A DNA stretch of 64,000 nucleotides from Planctomycetota bacterium (GCA_020851795.1 JADZCA010000020.1:1-64000); one strand, 5' to 3'. Numbered from the stretch's first letter, positions 6,978 to 15,513 are shown. Numbers and translations are program-made. Notes: a model not told the origin generated them from the letters alone.

Positions 6978-9614
6978 CTACGGCGCGGTGGACCAGCCGC
7001 CGTAGCCGAGGGCGACGAGGTAGGTGCCCGGTGCGACGTCGGCGTGGGCCCCGAGCGGCCAGCCGGAGACCTCCTGCTCGAAATCGAGCACGGCGGTGGG
7101 GCCGGAGACGTCCCAGCGCTCGAGGTGCACGCCGTCGCGCACGACGAGCGCCGCGCCGTCCTCGGGGAGGAGCAGCGCGCGGAACGCGTCGGTGGCGTCG
7201 ATGGACGGCCCGAGCGTGAGCGTCGCGCCGAGGCGCACGGTGCCGAGGCCCGCGTCGAACCACGGGGCCACGCCGCCGCGCTCGTCGGCGAACCCGGCAC
7301 CGGTCCCCCCCATCCCGCCGGGCAGCATCGCCCCGTCGGCGTTCATCACCGGACCGTCGCCCGGCATCGGGAGCGGCATCGCGACCGCGCCCATCCGCGC
7401 GAAGAACAGCGTGCGGCCGGCGACCCGGAGGTCGTAGGCACCGTCGGGGAGCGCGAGGCGGTCGAGCACCGTGGGCTCGGCGGCGCCGAGCGCCGACGCG
7501 ACCACCGAGGTGGTCCACGCCCAGCCGTCGTCCCACGACTCCTCGGCGGTGAACACCGTGCTCCCGTCCACCGCGAGGACCCAGCCGGGCACGTTGACGG
7601 GCGCCGTCTCGGCCCGCGTCCCGAGGTCCACCTGCACGAGCGCGTGGCGCACGCGCGGGCGCCCGAAGCGGTCCTCCGCGACCTCGGCCGCGCGCGTGTA
7701 GGTCAGCACCTCGCCGTCCACCGCGAAGCCGGTGACGAACGCGCCGGAGACGACGACCGGCGTCCGCGCCGCCGCGCCCGGCACGTCGATCACCGCGAAG
7801 CCGTCGTCGGCGCCGCTCGGCGCGGCGTGCACGACGAGGCGGCCGCCCGGCGTCATCGCGAACTCGGAGGCCACCCACCCGCCCACCGAGGGCATCGCCA
7901 TCCCGGCGGAGGGGAGCCCGTTCGCCATCCATCCGTCGCCGAGCGGCAGCCGCGCCGAGACGACCGGAGAAGGGCCGCCGAAGTCGACGACGTAGGCCGC
8001 GCGACCGGTGTCGTCCCAGCCGACGACGCACACGGCGTCGCCCGACGCGAACGCGCGCTCGGGCCAGAGCGGGAGGTCCACGCCGTCGAGGCGCGCGCCC
8101 GCGCTGCGCGCGACGAGCGGGCGGACGACGCCGTCCGACGTGCGCACGACGTCCACGACGTTCTCCGCGACCGTCGCGCGCCCGGCGACGGCGAGGCTCG
8201 GCAGGCTCGCGACGACGACCTCCTCGGTCGAGAGGCAGACGAGCCCGCGGGGGTGCGGGAAGCCGCGCAGCGCGGTGCCCGAGAGCGCGACCGAGCCGCG
8301 CACGTCGAGCGTCGTCGCGCCGAGGTCGAGCACCGCCACGCGGTCGCCGTCGCCGGAGACGGGCACGGTCACGAGCCCGTCGGCGGCGAACACGCCGAAG
8401 CCGCGCACGTCGGCGAACGCCTCGGACCACCCCGACCCGAAGTCGGCGCGGTCGAGCAGGGCCGGCGCCGCGGGGTCGGCGACGCTGAACAGCGACGCGA
8501 CGAGGTGCCATTCGGGCGTGCTCTCCACGCCGAGCGCGACGAGCCGCGTCCCGAGCGGGACGAGGTGCGTGGACCAGCCCGGCACCGTCAGCTCGCCGGC
8601 GACGACGGGCGCCGCGGGCACGGACAGGTCGATCACCCACAGCGGGTCCACGCGCTCGAAGGTCACGACGTAGGCGCGCGTCCCGTCGAAGCGCGTCGCG
8701 AAGAGCTGCTCGCCCCGCGCGAGCGGCAGCGTGGCCAGCCGCACCGGCGCGTCGGGCGCCGCGATCGACCACGTCGTCAGGCGCGACAGCCCGCCGTCGG
8801 TGCCGTCGTGCGCGACGACGCGCAGCACCGCGCCGGAGACGTCGAGCTTCCAGTCGTCGGCGACCCATCCCGTGACGGACGCCACGCCGCGGAGCGCGAG
8901 GTCCCCGCCGGGCGCGGACACGTCCACGAGGCGCACCGGCGTCGATGTGCCGTCGAAGGCGCCGGCGACGGCGAAGAACGACGTCGAGGCGTGCGCGGCG
9001 TAGCCACCCTCGGGGAGCGTGACGGCGTCGAGCGGCGTCAGCAGGCCGTCGGTCGAGAAACTGCGCACCGACTCGCTCGTGACGACGTAGAGCACCGACC
9101 CGATGCGGCGCGACAGCACCGGGAAGCCGGGCACGCTGCGGCGCGCGCGCTCGGCGGGCGCCGTCGGGTCGGCGAGCGAGACGTCGACGACGTCGGTGCC
9201 GCCGTCGAAGGAACCGAGCACCGCCAGCGCGGCGCCGCCGGCGACGTAGAGGTCGCGGGGGAAGCCCGAGAGCGCCAGCCGCCCCCGCAGCGTGGGGCCG
9301 GCGAGGTCCACCACGGCGAGCCCGCGGTGGACGTTGAGGAGCACGAGCGCGTCCCCGTCCACGGCGTAGACGTCGGCCTCCTCGATCTCGCGCGCGACGT
9401 CGCCCGCGCCCTCGGCGGCGTCGGCGGCCGGCGCGTCGAGCGCCACCCCGCCGGGAGGCAGCGCGTCGTTGGCGCCGCGGTACGCGCCGCCGCGCGTGTC
9501 GGCGGTCACGAAGCCGGGGAGCACGTCGCTCCCGCCCCCGCCGCCCCCGCCGCCGCAGCCGACGAGGAGACCACACCCGATCGCCACGGAGATCGCAGAC
9601 CACGTGCGCGTCAT
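6978..9614 (-). CDS. Beta-propeller-domain lipoprotein
   Basis: An 878-residue lipoprotein: signal peptide with lipobox LLVGC at about residue 20, then eight glycines. The rest is made of short repeats in which strands such as VDVSLADPTAP, VIDLSVPAAPVVAG and FSVADPAAPALLD alternate with loops, matching secreted proteins with a C-terminal beta-propeller domain (LVIVD/DUF-type repeats). No catalytic motif is visible; a binding or scaffolding role at the outer membrane is likely. ATG 9614 has GGGAG upstream. It is divergent from the metzincin lipoprotein, which carries the same poly-Gly start, so the two may work at the same surface. Confidence 0.75.
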   Translation of the reverse strand: MTRTWSAISVAIGCGLLVGCGGGGGGGGSDVLPGFVTADTRGGAYRGANDALPPGGVALDAPAADAAEGAGDVAREIEEADVYAVDGDALVLLNVHRGLAVVDLAGPTLRGRLALSGFPRDLYVAGGAALAVLGSFDGGTDVVDVSLADPTAPAERARRSVPGFPVLSRRIGSVLYVVTSESVRSFSTDGLLTPLDAVTLPEGGYAAHASTSFFAVAGAFDGTSTPVRLVDVSAPGGDLALRGVASVTGWVADDWKLDVSGAVLRVVAHDGTDGGLSRLTTWSIAAPDAPVRLATLPLARGEQLFATRFDGTRAYVVTFERVDPLWVIDLSVPAAPVVAGELTVPGWSTHLVPLGTRLVALGVESTPEWHLVASLFSVADPAAPALLDRADFGSGWSEAFADVRGFGVFAADGLVTVPVSGDGDRVAVLDLGATTLDVRGSVALSGTALRGFPHPRGLVCLSTEEVVVASLPSLAVAGRATVAENVVDVVRTSDGVVRPLVARSAGARLDGVDLPLWPERAFASGDAVCVVGWDDTGRAAYVVDFGGPSPVVSARLPLGDGWMANGLPSAGMAMPSVGGWVASEFAMTPGGRLVVHAAPSGADDGFAVIDVPGAAARTPVVVSGAFVTGFAVDGEVLTYTRAAEVAEDRFGRPRVRHALVQVDLGTRAETAPVNVPGWVLAVDGSTVFTAEESWDDGWAWTTSVVASALGAAEPTVLDRLALPDGAYDLRVAGRTLFFARMGAVAMPLPMPGDGPVMNADGAMLPGGMGGTGAGFADERGGVAPWFDAGLGTVRLGATLTLGPSIDATDAFRALLLPEDGAALVVRDGVHLERWDVSGPTAVLDFEQEVSGWPLGAHADVAPGTYLVALGYGGWSTAP

Positions 9615-9650
9615 GGGTCGCTCCCGGACACCGACCGAAGCCCTCGCCGG

Positions 9651-9656
9651 AGTGTA
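9651..9656 (-). promoter_or_regulatory. -10-like element TACACT before the beta-propeller gene
   Basis: TACACT on the minus strand, 36 bases before the ATG. The divergent metzincin gene has the same hexamer at 9784-9789. Confidence 0.45.
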
Positions 9657-9783
9657 GGGAGGCCGGGGCCGGCCGGGACGCGCGGACGCAGGGTGCCGGG
9701 GGGGCGGGCGGGCCGCCGATCGCGCCGGCCCGCGGCCCCGAGCGGCGGCGCGGCCGCGGGTCCCGAGATCGGGCCCGCGGGGC

Positions 9784-9789
9784 TACACT
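9784..9789 (+). promoter_or_regulatory. -10-like element TACACT before the metzincin gene
   Basis: GCTACACTGA on the plus strand; the hexamer ends 37 bases before ATG 9827, which has its own GAGGAG ribosome-binding site. Confidence 0.45.
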
Positions 9790-9826
9790 GACCCGGGGCT
9801 TGCGTCCCGGGGTCGAGGAGCGTCCG

Positions 9827-11611
9827 ATGCGCCGACGGTTCGCGGTGGTGGCTCTCGCCGTGCTGGCGGCGTGCGGCGGCGGGGGCGGTGGCGGAGGCGC
9901 GGATCCCGGTCCCGGCCAGACGACGCTCGCCGTCGCGTTCGGCGACGTCGCGTCCAACGCCGCGACGACGGCCCCTCGGCTCCTCACGAACCCGCTCGAG
10001 GAGAGCGCGACGCTCTCGGTCGAGACCGCCGACGCCCCGTTCGGCGTCGCGGCGTCGTTCTCGCCGACGAACGTCCCGGCCGGGTCGTCTACGTCGGTCC
10101 CGCTGCGCATCGACCCGCTCGGCGCCGTGGGCGCCTTCTCGGGCGCGGTGCGCCTGCGGTTCCAAGGGGCGAGCGCCGCCCACGTCTTCGTCGTCGACTG
10201 CACCGCGACGTCCCACGCGCCGGCCGTGACCGCGACCACGACGTCGCTCGCGTTCGGCGAGGTGCTCCCGGGCACCCAGAAGGACAAGACCCTCTCGCTG
10301 TCCAACGCGAGCCCCGCGGCGACCGCGCACGTGACCGCGGTCTCGGTCCCGTCGGGCTTCTCGCTGGTCACGCCGCTGCCCGTCGCGATCGCGCCCGGCG
10401 CCGCGGGGAGCCTGACGGTCCGCTACGCGCCCACGGGGCCCGGCGCGCCGGGCGGCAACGTCACGGTGACGACCGACGACCCCGACGGCCCCGCGATCTC
10501 GGTCCCCACGACGGCGTCGAGCGGCGGCGAGGCGGTGACGGACTTCGGCACGCAGTCCTTCCTCGGCGACGGCCGCACCGCCCCGCTCACGTTCAGCGTC
10601 CCCGCCGACGCGATCTCGTTCCAGGTGGAGGCGGCCGTCACGACGGGCACGATCGGGCTCGGCTCGCTGACCGGGCCCAACGGCGAGGTCTTCGAGAACG
10701 AGCAGGGCACCGGCGCGTACCTGCAGTGGCCGGACCGGGTGTTCTCGGCCCAGGTGCCCAACACCGACCGGGCGGGGCTGCAGCTCGTGCCCGGGACCTG
10801 GACGCTCAAGATCGCCCGCGTCTCCGGCGGCGCGACGTCGGCGACGGTCAAGGTGATCGTGGAGCGACGTCCGGGCCCCACCGCCATGATCGGCACGCTC
10901 GACCTCAACGTCTTCTTCGCGAACGCGATCACGCCCAAGGCGGCGACGTTGACGACGGACACGAACCTGCTCGACATCCTCGCGCGCGTGGACACGATCC
11001 TCGCCACCCAAGGGATCCGCCTCGGCGAGCTGACGGGCTACGACGTCACCGACCCGACCTACGACGACGTCACCAACGCCGAGTTCCCGGGCCTGCTCGC
11101 GCTGTCCTCCGCGGCGAGCGCGCGCCGGCTCAACTACTTCCTCGTGCGCACCGCGATCGGCGGCGGGGTGCTCGGCATCGCGGCCAAGATCGACGGGCCG
11201 GCGGTGAACGGGACCGAGGTGTCCGGCGTGATGGGGCTGTGGATCGAGAACCCGACGGCGTCGCAGCGGGACCTCGTCGCGCGCGTCATGGCGCACGAGA
11301 TGGGCCACTTCCTCGGTCTCTACCACACGACCGAGAGCGACGGCACCAACGACTTCGTGGACGACACGTACAACTGCCCCGCGACCGGCTGCACCGACCC
11401 GACGCAGAAGTACCTGATGCACTGGAACGCGAGCACCGGCGGCAGCATCGTGACGAACGGGCAGGGCCTCGTGCTGCGCGGCCACCCGCTCATCGCCGCC
11501 GCGGTCCCCGCGGCCACCGCCCTGCGGGCGCGAGACCTCCACATCGGCGAGGACCCGCTGCCGGTCTCGCCGGTGTGGTGCGGCACCTGCGCGCGCGCCG
11601 CCGCCCGCTGA
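9827..11611 (+). CDS. Lipoprotein metalloprotease (metzincin) with choice-of-anchor domains
   Basis: A 594-residue lipoprotein: signal peptide with lipobox VLAAC followed by eight glycines. Residues about 30-235 are two immunoglobulin-like choice-of-anchor/ASH repeats (for example LAFGEVLPGTQKDKTLSLSN). A beta-rich domain like bacterial pre-peptidase C-terminal regions follows (FSVPADAISFQVEA to WTLKIARVSGG). The catalytic part holds HEMGHFLGLYH (residues 490-500), the metzincin zinc motif HExxHxxGxxH, and further on a likely Met-turn KYLMHW. The substrate is unknown. ATG 9827 lies 6 bases after GAGGAG. The domain order suggests a surface-tethered protease. Confidence 0.8.
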   Translation: MRRRFAVVALAVLAACGGGGGGGGADPGPGQTTLAVAFGDVASNAATTAPRLLTNPLEESATLSVETADAPFGVAASFSPTNVPAGSSTSVPLRIDPLGAVGAFSGAVRLRFQGASAAHVFVVDCTATSHAPAVTATTTSLAFGEVLPGTQKDKTLSLSNASPAATAHVTAVSVPSGFSLVTPLPVAIAPGAAGSLTVRYAPTGPGAPGGNVTVTTDDPDGPAISVPTTASSGGEAVTDFGTQSFLGDGRTAPLTFSVPADAISFQVEAAVTTGTIGLGSLTGPNGEVFENEQGTGAYLQWPDRVFSAQVPNTDRAGLQLVPGTWTLKIARVSGGATSATVKVIVERRPGPTAMIGTLDLNVFFANAITPKAATLTTDTNLLDILARVDTILATQGIRLGELTGYDVTDPTYDDVTNAEFPGLLALSSAASARRLNYFLVRTAIGGGVLGIAAKIDGPAVNGTEVSGVMGLWIENPTASQRDLVARVMAHEMGHFLGLYHTTESDGTNDFVDDTYNCPATGCTDPTQKYLMHWNASTGGSIVTNGQGLVLRGHPLIAAAVPAATALRARDLHIGEDPLPVSPVWCGTCARAAAR

Positions 11612-11620
11612 CGACGGCGG

Positions 11621-11638
11621 CGGCGGGCCAGCCCGCCG
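11621..11638. terminator. Short hairpin between convergent genes
   Basis: CGGCGGGC and GCCCGCCG form an 8-base stem around CA, between stops at 11611 and 11642. Its right arm is the outer part of a repeat end (11632-11666), so the hairpin and the repeat overlap. Confidence 0.4.
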
Positions 11639-11666
11639 AGCTCACGAGCCGACGAGGTCGGCGGCG
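11632..11666 (-). repeat. End fragment of the 231-bp MITE-like element
   Basis: CCCGCCGAGCTCACGA (one mismatch to the consensus terminal repeat) followed by GCCGACGAGGTCGG, as at the right end of the full copies at 40357-40587 and 51068-51298. The stop codon and last residues of the helical protein gene (11642-12139) are encoded inside it. Confidence 0.6.
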
Positions 11667-12139
11667 ACGCTCCGCAGCGTCGCCGCGGCCCCGTGACGGT
11701 CGGCGCCGGCGCAGGCGGCCAAGGCGCGGCGCAGGTCGCGGGCCGCGGCGAGGTCGTGGACCGGCGCCGCGCGGTCGGTGGCGCGCAGCAGCGCGGCCAG
11801 CTCGGCCAGGCGCGCCTCGAGCGTGCGCAGGTGCGGCACGAAGCGGGCGTCGCCGGCGGCCAGGTCCTCGGCGAGCGTCGTCAGCACCCCCGCGGCGAAG
11901 CGGCGCAGCGGCTCGTCGCGGCCGTGCGGCGCGAGCCGGCGCAGCCGCCGCTCGGACCGCTCGAGCAGCTGCACCGCGCCGGGCGCGAAGGTGCGCACCA
12001 CCGTGGCGAACGAGCGGCCGCGGTCGCGCCACAGGACGAGCGCCCGGTGCAGGGCCGTCAGCACCCGGCCGACGTCGCGCCGGAGGTCGTTGGTCTCCGC
12101 GAGGACGGCGAGGAGGGCGTCGTCGGGAGCCTGTCGCAC
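11642..12139 (-). CDS. Helical protein of unknown function, coupled to the exonuclease gene
   Basis: About 165 residues of Ala/Leu/Arg-rich helices with no signal peptide and no family I recognise. Likely helical segments include LLAVLAETNDLRRDVGRVL and LRTLEARLAELAALLRA, possibly a four-helix bundle. GTG 12139 is the first plausible start; GGGAGG precedes it too closely to be ideal. The first 82 bases overlap the 3' end of the exonuclease gene in another frame, suggesting translational coupling. The last codons and the TGA lie in a repeat end, so the native C terminus may have been replaced. A single fused gene broken by a frameshift is possible but less likely, since the exonuclease fold looks complete. 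Confidence 0.55.
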   Translation of the reverse strand: MRQAPDDALLAVLAETNDLRRDVGRVLTALHRALVLWRDRGRSFATVVRTFAPGAVQLLERSERRLRRLAPHGRDEPLRRFAAGVLTTLAEDLAAGDARFVPHLRTLEARLAELAALLRATDRAAPVHDLAAARDLRRALAACAGADRHGAAATLRSVAADLVGS

Positions 12140-12687
12140 GCCTCCCTTGTACCGTAGTGCACGAGCCCGACCTCGGCGCGAGGCGAGGCCCCGCCCCCCA
12201 CCAGCGCTTGCGCGGCGACGACGATGCGGGCGCACGCCTCGGCGTCGGACAGGGCGTCGTGGTGGACGAGGGGGATGCCGAGGAAGCGGCACACGTCGGG
12301 GAGCCGGGTCGGGAACAGGCGCCACGCGGCGCGCGCCGTCTGCACCGTGCAGCGCCAAGGCAGGCGCGGGGGCGCGAGCCCGGCGACGCCGCAGCACGCC
12401 TCGAGCACGCGGCGGTCGAACGAGGCGTTGTGCGCGGCCAGGAAGTCGGCGCCCGCGAGCACGGGTTCGAGGTCGGGCCACACCTCGCCGAACGGCCCGC
12501 ACCGCTCGACGTCCTGCCAGCGGATGCCGTGGACGTGGGTGTAGGCGAAGCGGGACCGGGGCGGGCGGACGAGCCGCTGCTCGCGCCGCACGACGACGCC
12601 GGCCTCGACGCGGACCAACGCCACGGCGCAGGCGCTGTCCCAGCCGGCGTCCGCAGTCTCGAAGTCGATCGCGACGAAGGCGCCCAA
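12058..12687 (-). CDS. DnaQ-like 3'-5' exonuclease (DEDDh family)
   Basis: A 209-residue protein beginning with the ExoI motif VAIDFETAD (Asp8, Glu10). ExoII is around LAAHNASFDRRVLEACC and ExoIII around LVHHDALSDAEACARI, giving the full DEDDh set for two-metal 3'-5' exonuclease action on DNA or RNA. Stand-alone members act in repair or nucleic-acid turnover. The last 27 or so residues overlap the next gene and are low in family similarity. The start is TTG 12687, with no Shine-Dalgarno site but a TAGGGT element 9 bases upstream, so leaderless translation is likely. Confidence 0.85.
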   Translation of the reverse strand: MGAFVAIDFETADAGWDSACAVALVRVEAGVVVRREQRLVRPPRSRFAYTHVHGIRWQDVERCGPFGEVWPDLEPVLAGADFLAAHNASFDRRVLEACCGVAGLAPPRLPWRCTVQTARAAWRLFPTRLPDVCRFLGIPLVHHDALSDAEACARIVVAAQALVGGGASPRAEVGLVHYGTREACDRLPTTPSSPSSRRPTTSGATSAGC

Positions 12688-12696
12688 GGTCGGGGG

Positions 12697-12702
12697 ACCC
12701 TA
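12697..12702 (-). promoter_or_regulatory. -10-like TAGGGT, leaderless arrangement (exonuclease)
   Basis: TAGGGT on the minus strand ends 9 bases before the TTG start. The gap is pyrimidine-rich with no ribosome-binding site. Confidence 0.4.
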
Positions 12703-12779
12703 GCACCCGGGTCCGACGCGCCGGGCGGGCGGAATCGCCGGGCCCCGCGTGGTACGACGTCGCGCCCCGGAGGCCGTCG

Positions 12780-13889
12780 ATGCTGCGTTCCCCCCACTCC
12801 CCCCGCACCGCCGCGCTCGGGGTCGCCCTCGTCGGCGCCGTGGGCGTCCTCTGCGCCCTCCTCGTCGTGCAGGGCAACCCGCCCAACATGGGCGTGTGCG
12901 GCGCGTGCTTCCTGCGCGACGCCGCCGGCGCGCTCGGGATCCTGCCCCCGCCGCTCGTCGAGAAGCTCGGCTACGTGCGTCCCGAGCTCGTCGGGGTGGT
13001 GCTCGGCGCCGCCGCGCTCGCGCTGGGCCGGCGCCGCTGGCAGGCGCGAGCGGGCAGCCACGCGGGGTCCCGGTTCTTCCTCGGGGTGTGGATGGGCGTC
13101 GGCGCGCTCGTCTTCCTCGGGTGCCCGTTCCGGATGCTGCAGCGCCTCGGGGGCGGCGACGGGAACGCGCTGCTCGGCCTCGTCGGCTTCGCCGGCGGCG
13201 TGCTCGGCGGCGTCGCGTTCGAGCGCCGCGGCTACACCGTCGGCAAGACCGCGCCCGCCCCCGCGGCGGCGGGCCTCGGGGGTCCGTCGGCGGCGGCGCT
13301 GCTCTTCGTCGCGTCGCTGCTCGGCGGCGTGCTCGGCCCCGCGGCGGCCGCGGCCGCCCCGGCGCGGGCCCCGCTCGCCTGGTCGCTCGCCGTGGGGCTG
13401 GCGGTCGGCGCGATCCTCTCCGCGACGGGGTTCTGCGCGGTGCTCGCAGCGCGCCAGCTCGTCCTGCGGCCGAAGTGGATGCTCCTCGCGTCCGTCGCGC
13501 TGGTGGGCGGCTACGCGGCCACGTCGGCCGCGTTCGGGACGTTCCGCGCGGGCTTCGCCGGGCAGCCGGTCGCGCACACCGACGGCCTGTGGAACGCGGT
13601 CTCGATGGCGCTGGTCGGGCTGTGCGGCGTGCTGGCCGGCGGGTGCCCCGTCCGCCAGCTCGTGATGGCGGGCGAGGGCAACGGCGACGCGTTCGTGACG
13701 AGCATGGGCGTCCTGCTCGGCGGCGCGGTCGCGCACGGGCTCGGGCTGGCGAGCAGCGCCGCGGGCCCGACCGCGCGGGGGCAGGTCGCGGTGCTGCTCG
13801 GGCTGGGCGCCGCGCTCGCGCACGCCGTCGGGATCACGCGCGCCGCGCGCCGCGCCGCCACGGGGCCGGCCGGAGCCGGCACGGGGTAG
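12780..13889 (+). CDS. YedE-family membrane transporter (putative selenium transporter)
   Basis: A 369-residue integral membrane protein with about ten hydrophobic helices. It has the YedE/YeeE features: GNPPNMGVCGACFLRD near the N terminus, GCPFRMLQRLGGGDGNA in the first half and GGCPVRQLVMAGEGNGDA in the second. The paired Cys-Pro motifs are the conserved thiol sites of the YeeE/YedE fold, where a related protein imports thiosulfate. The YedE subfamily is predicted, not shown, to move selenium. No selD, selA or yedF lies nearby, so the substrate is open. ATG 12780 gives a proper first helix; no clear ribosome-binding site is seen. Confidence 0.8.
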   Translation: MLRSPHSPRTAALGVALVGAVGVLCALLVVQGNPPNMGVCGACFLRDAAGALGILPPPLVEKLGYVRPELVGVVLGAAALALGRRRWQARAGSHAGSRFFLGVWMGVGALVFLGCPFRMLQRLGGGDGNALLGLVGFAGGVLGGVAFERRGYTVGKTAPAPAAAGLGGPSAAALLFVASLLGGVLGPAAAAAAPARAPLAWSLAVGLAVGAILSATGFCAVLAARQLVLRPKWMLLASVALVGGYAATSAAFGTFRAGFAGQPVAHTDGLWNAVSMALVGLCGVLAGGCPVRQLVMAGEGNGDAFVTSMGVLLGGAVAHGLGLASSAAGPTARGQVAVLLGLGAALAHAVGITRAARRAATGPAGAGTG

Positions 13890-13993
13890 GTTCGGCCTCG
13901 CCCCCTCCCGACCGCGCGTCGCCACGCGGTCGGTCCACGAAGCCCCTCGTCATTCGTGGGAAGCCCGGGCTCATCGCGCCGCCGACGCGCGAG

Positions 13994-13999
13994 TACGAT
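13994..13999 (+). promoter_or_regulatory. -10-like TACGAT, leaderless arrangement (TPR gene)
   Basis: TACGAT followed by G, 6 bases before ATG 14006, with no Shine-Dalgarno site between. Confidence 0.4.
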
Positions 14000-14005
14000 G
14001 CGGCG

Positions 14006-15226
14006 ATGCGCCCCGCCCCCGTGCTCGCTCTCGTCGTCGCGGCGGCGTCGCTGGGAGGCGTCCTCGCGTGGCGCGGGCTCGGCCGCGGCCCCGAGGACGA
14101 GCGGCGCGCGGCGTCCCGCGCCGACGACGAGGCCGCCGCGAAGGCGCTGCAGGCCGCGCTCGTCGACCTCAAGGCCGCCGACTCCGCGGGCCCCGAGGCC
14201 GTCGCCGCGCGTCGCCGCGCGGAGGCGGCGCTCGAGGCGTTGATCGTCGCGCGCCCGAGCGACCCGGTGCCGGTGTTCTGGCGCGGGGCCGCGGCGCTGC
14301 TCGCGCGGGACCGGCCGTCGGTGGACGCCGCCGTCGGGCGCATCGCCACCGTGTCCAAGGCGGGCGTGAACGACCCGCGCGTCGCCTACCTCAAGGCGGT
14401 TTCGTTCGTCGAGCTCGACCCGCCGCGGCCCGACCTCGGGCTGCGGATCCTGCGCACGCTCCGCGCCGAGTGGCCGTCCTTCGAGCCCCAGCTCGTGGAA
14501 GGCGCGCTCTACCGCGCGCTCGTCTCTGCGGCGGTCGCGCGGCCCGAGCCCGAACACCTCGACGACTCGATCCGGTGGGCGGTCGAGGCGAGCAAGCTGG
14601 CGGAGGACGTGCCGATCCGCCGCATCGGCGCACGCCGCATCCTCGCGCAGCTCTACGAACGGGCGCGACGCTTCCCGGAGGCGGAGGAGACGTGGGCCGC
14701 GCTCGTCGAGGAGACGCGCGGCGAGCTCCCCGAGGTGGTGTTCGGGTACGGCAACGTGCTCGCGCAGCAGAACCAGTGGGAGCGCGCCGTCGAGGTGTTC
14801 TCGAGGCTGGTGGACGCGCCCGCCGTCGCCAAGGTGCCGCCGACGTCGGTCGTGCACGAGGCGCGGATGCGCCGCGGGAACTGCCTGCGGCTGCTCGGAC
14901 GCAACGACGACGCCAAGGCCGACCTCGAGCGCTACCTCGCCGACCATCCTGACGACCACCGGGGCGCGTACTGGCTCGGGATGCTCTGGCTCGACGGGTA
15001 CGAGGACCCCGGCCGGGCGGCGACGTGGATCGAGAAGGCGCTCGCCGCCGCCCCGTGGTGCGACGGGTACGCCGACGTGCTGCTCCAGATCTTCGAGGTG
15101 CGCAAGCCCGACGCCGAGAAGGCGGCGGCGGTCCGCAAGGACCGCGACGCGCACGCCGAGGAGCACCGCAAGACGCGCGAACGGCTCATGCGCGAGCGCC
15201 GCGACGGGACCTACCTCTGCCAGTGA
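14006..15226 (+). CDS. Exported or membrane-anchored TPR protein
   Basis: A 406-residue protein with an N-terminal hydrophobic helix (residues 4-22) and then helical repeats. The TPR character is clearest at residues 190-370: LAQLYERARRFPEAEETWAA, YGNVLAQQNQWERAVEVF, GNCLRLLGRNDDAKADLERY and AYWLGMLWLDGYEDPGRAA. A charged helix (KTRERLMRERRDG) closes it. No catalytic domain is seen; a periplasmic scaffold is likely. The yedE stop lies 116 bases upstream, with a degenerate hairpin (CCACGAA...TTCGTGG near 13934) between. ATG 14006 sits next to a TACGAT element. Confidence 0.7.
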   Translation: MRPAPVLALVVAAASLGGVLAWRGLGRGPEDERRAASRADDEAAAKALQAALVDLKAADSAGPEAVAARRRAEAALEALIVARPSDPVPVFWRGAAALLARDRPSVDAAVGRIATVSKAGVNDPRVAYLKAVSFVELDPPRPDLGLRILRTLRAEWPSFEPQLVEGALYRALVSAAVARPEPEHLDDSIRWAVEASKLAEDVPIRRIGARRILAQLYERARRFPEAEETWAALVEETRGELPEVVFGYGNVLAQQNQWERAVEVFSRLVDAPAVAKVPPTSVVHEARMRRGNCLRLLGRNDDAKADLERYLADHPDDHRGAYWLGMLWLDGYEDPGRAATWIEKALAAAPWCDGYADVLLQIFEVRKPDAEKAAAVRKDRDAHAEEHRKTRERLMRERRDGTYLCQ

Positions 15227-15245
15227 CGCGCTGGGCCCGGGCCGA

Positions 15246-15318
15246 ATCCGCGAGCCCCGACGGCGGCCCGACGTGCGTTCGGCGCCCGACGGGCCTCGTC
15301 GTTCGTGCATTCGGCGGG
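15246..15318 (-). repeat. Partial copy of the 231-bp MITE-like element
   Basis: Matches, in reverse orientation, the left third of the full copies, from their CTCGCGGAT region out to the terminal repeat (TCGTGCATTCGGCGGG here). The remainder is missing. It lies after the TPR gene and before tRNA-Val. Confidence 0.65.
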
Positions 15319-15322
15319 CTCG

Positions 15323-15379
15323 CCCGCCAAATCCACGAGCCGACGAGGTCGGGGCGGCGACTTTCGTGCATTCGGCGGG
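15323..15379. repeat. Deletion derivative of the MITE-like element (57 bp, both ends)
   Basis: Begins with a degenerate terminal repeat (CCCGCCAAATCCACGA), continues into the right-end sequence GCCGACGAGGTCGG and then jumps to the opposite terminal repeat TCGTGCATTCGGCGGG. Both ends are present and the interior is gone, as in internally deleted MITEs. Confidence 0.6.
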
Positions 15380-15405
15380 CTGGGGCCCGCGTCGCGACGG
15401 CGGGG

Positions 15406-15411
15406 TAGCAT
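15406..15411 (+). promoter_or_regulatory. -10 element TAGCAT of tRNA-Val
   Basis: TAGCAT ends 10 bases before the first base of the tRNA. The RNA product fixes where transcription should start, so this is the best independent support for TAnnnT as the -10 motif of this genome. Confidence 0.55.
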
Positions 15412-15421
15412 GCGCCCACGC

Positions 15422-15495
15422 GGGCGATTAGCTCAGCTGGTCAGAGCGCCTGCCTTACACGCAGGGGGTCGGAGGTTCGAATCCTCCATCGCCCA
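15422..15495 (+). tRNA. tRNA-Val (anticodon UAC)
   Basis: A 74-base cloverleaf. Acceptor GGGCGAT pairs with ATCGCCC; the D loop has AGCTCAGCTGGT. The anticodon stem CCTGC/GCAGG encloses loop CTTACAC with anticodon TAC, and the T arm is GGAGG-TTCGAAT-CCTCC. Discriminator A is followed by CCC, so the final CCA is not encoded. It reads GUA and related Val codons. It lies 18 bases before the RluA-type gene, likely on the same transcript. Confidence 0.95.
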
Positions 15496-15513
15496 CCCCC
15501 CCCGAGGACGACG

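Noticed and set aside
9535..9560. Glycine runs as sequencing or slippage artefacts
   Set aside because: The frame is kept on both sides, mixed GGC/GGG/GGT codons are used, and three separate lipoproteins show the same pattern.
13934..13960. Further MITE remnant after yedE (CCACGAA...TTCGTGG)
   Set aside because: Match to the element end is too short and degenerate to separate from a simple terminator hairpin.
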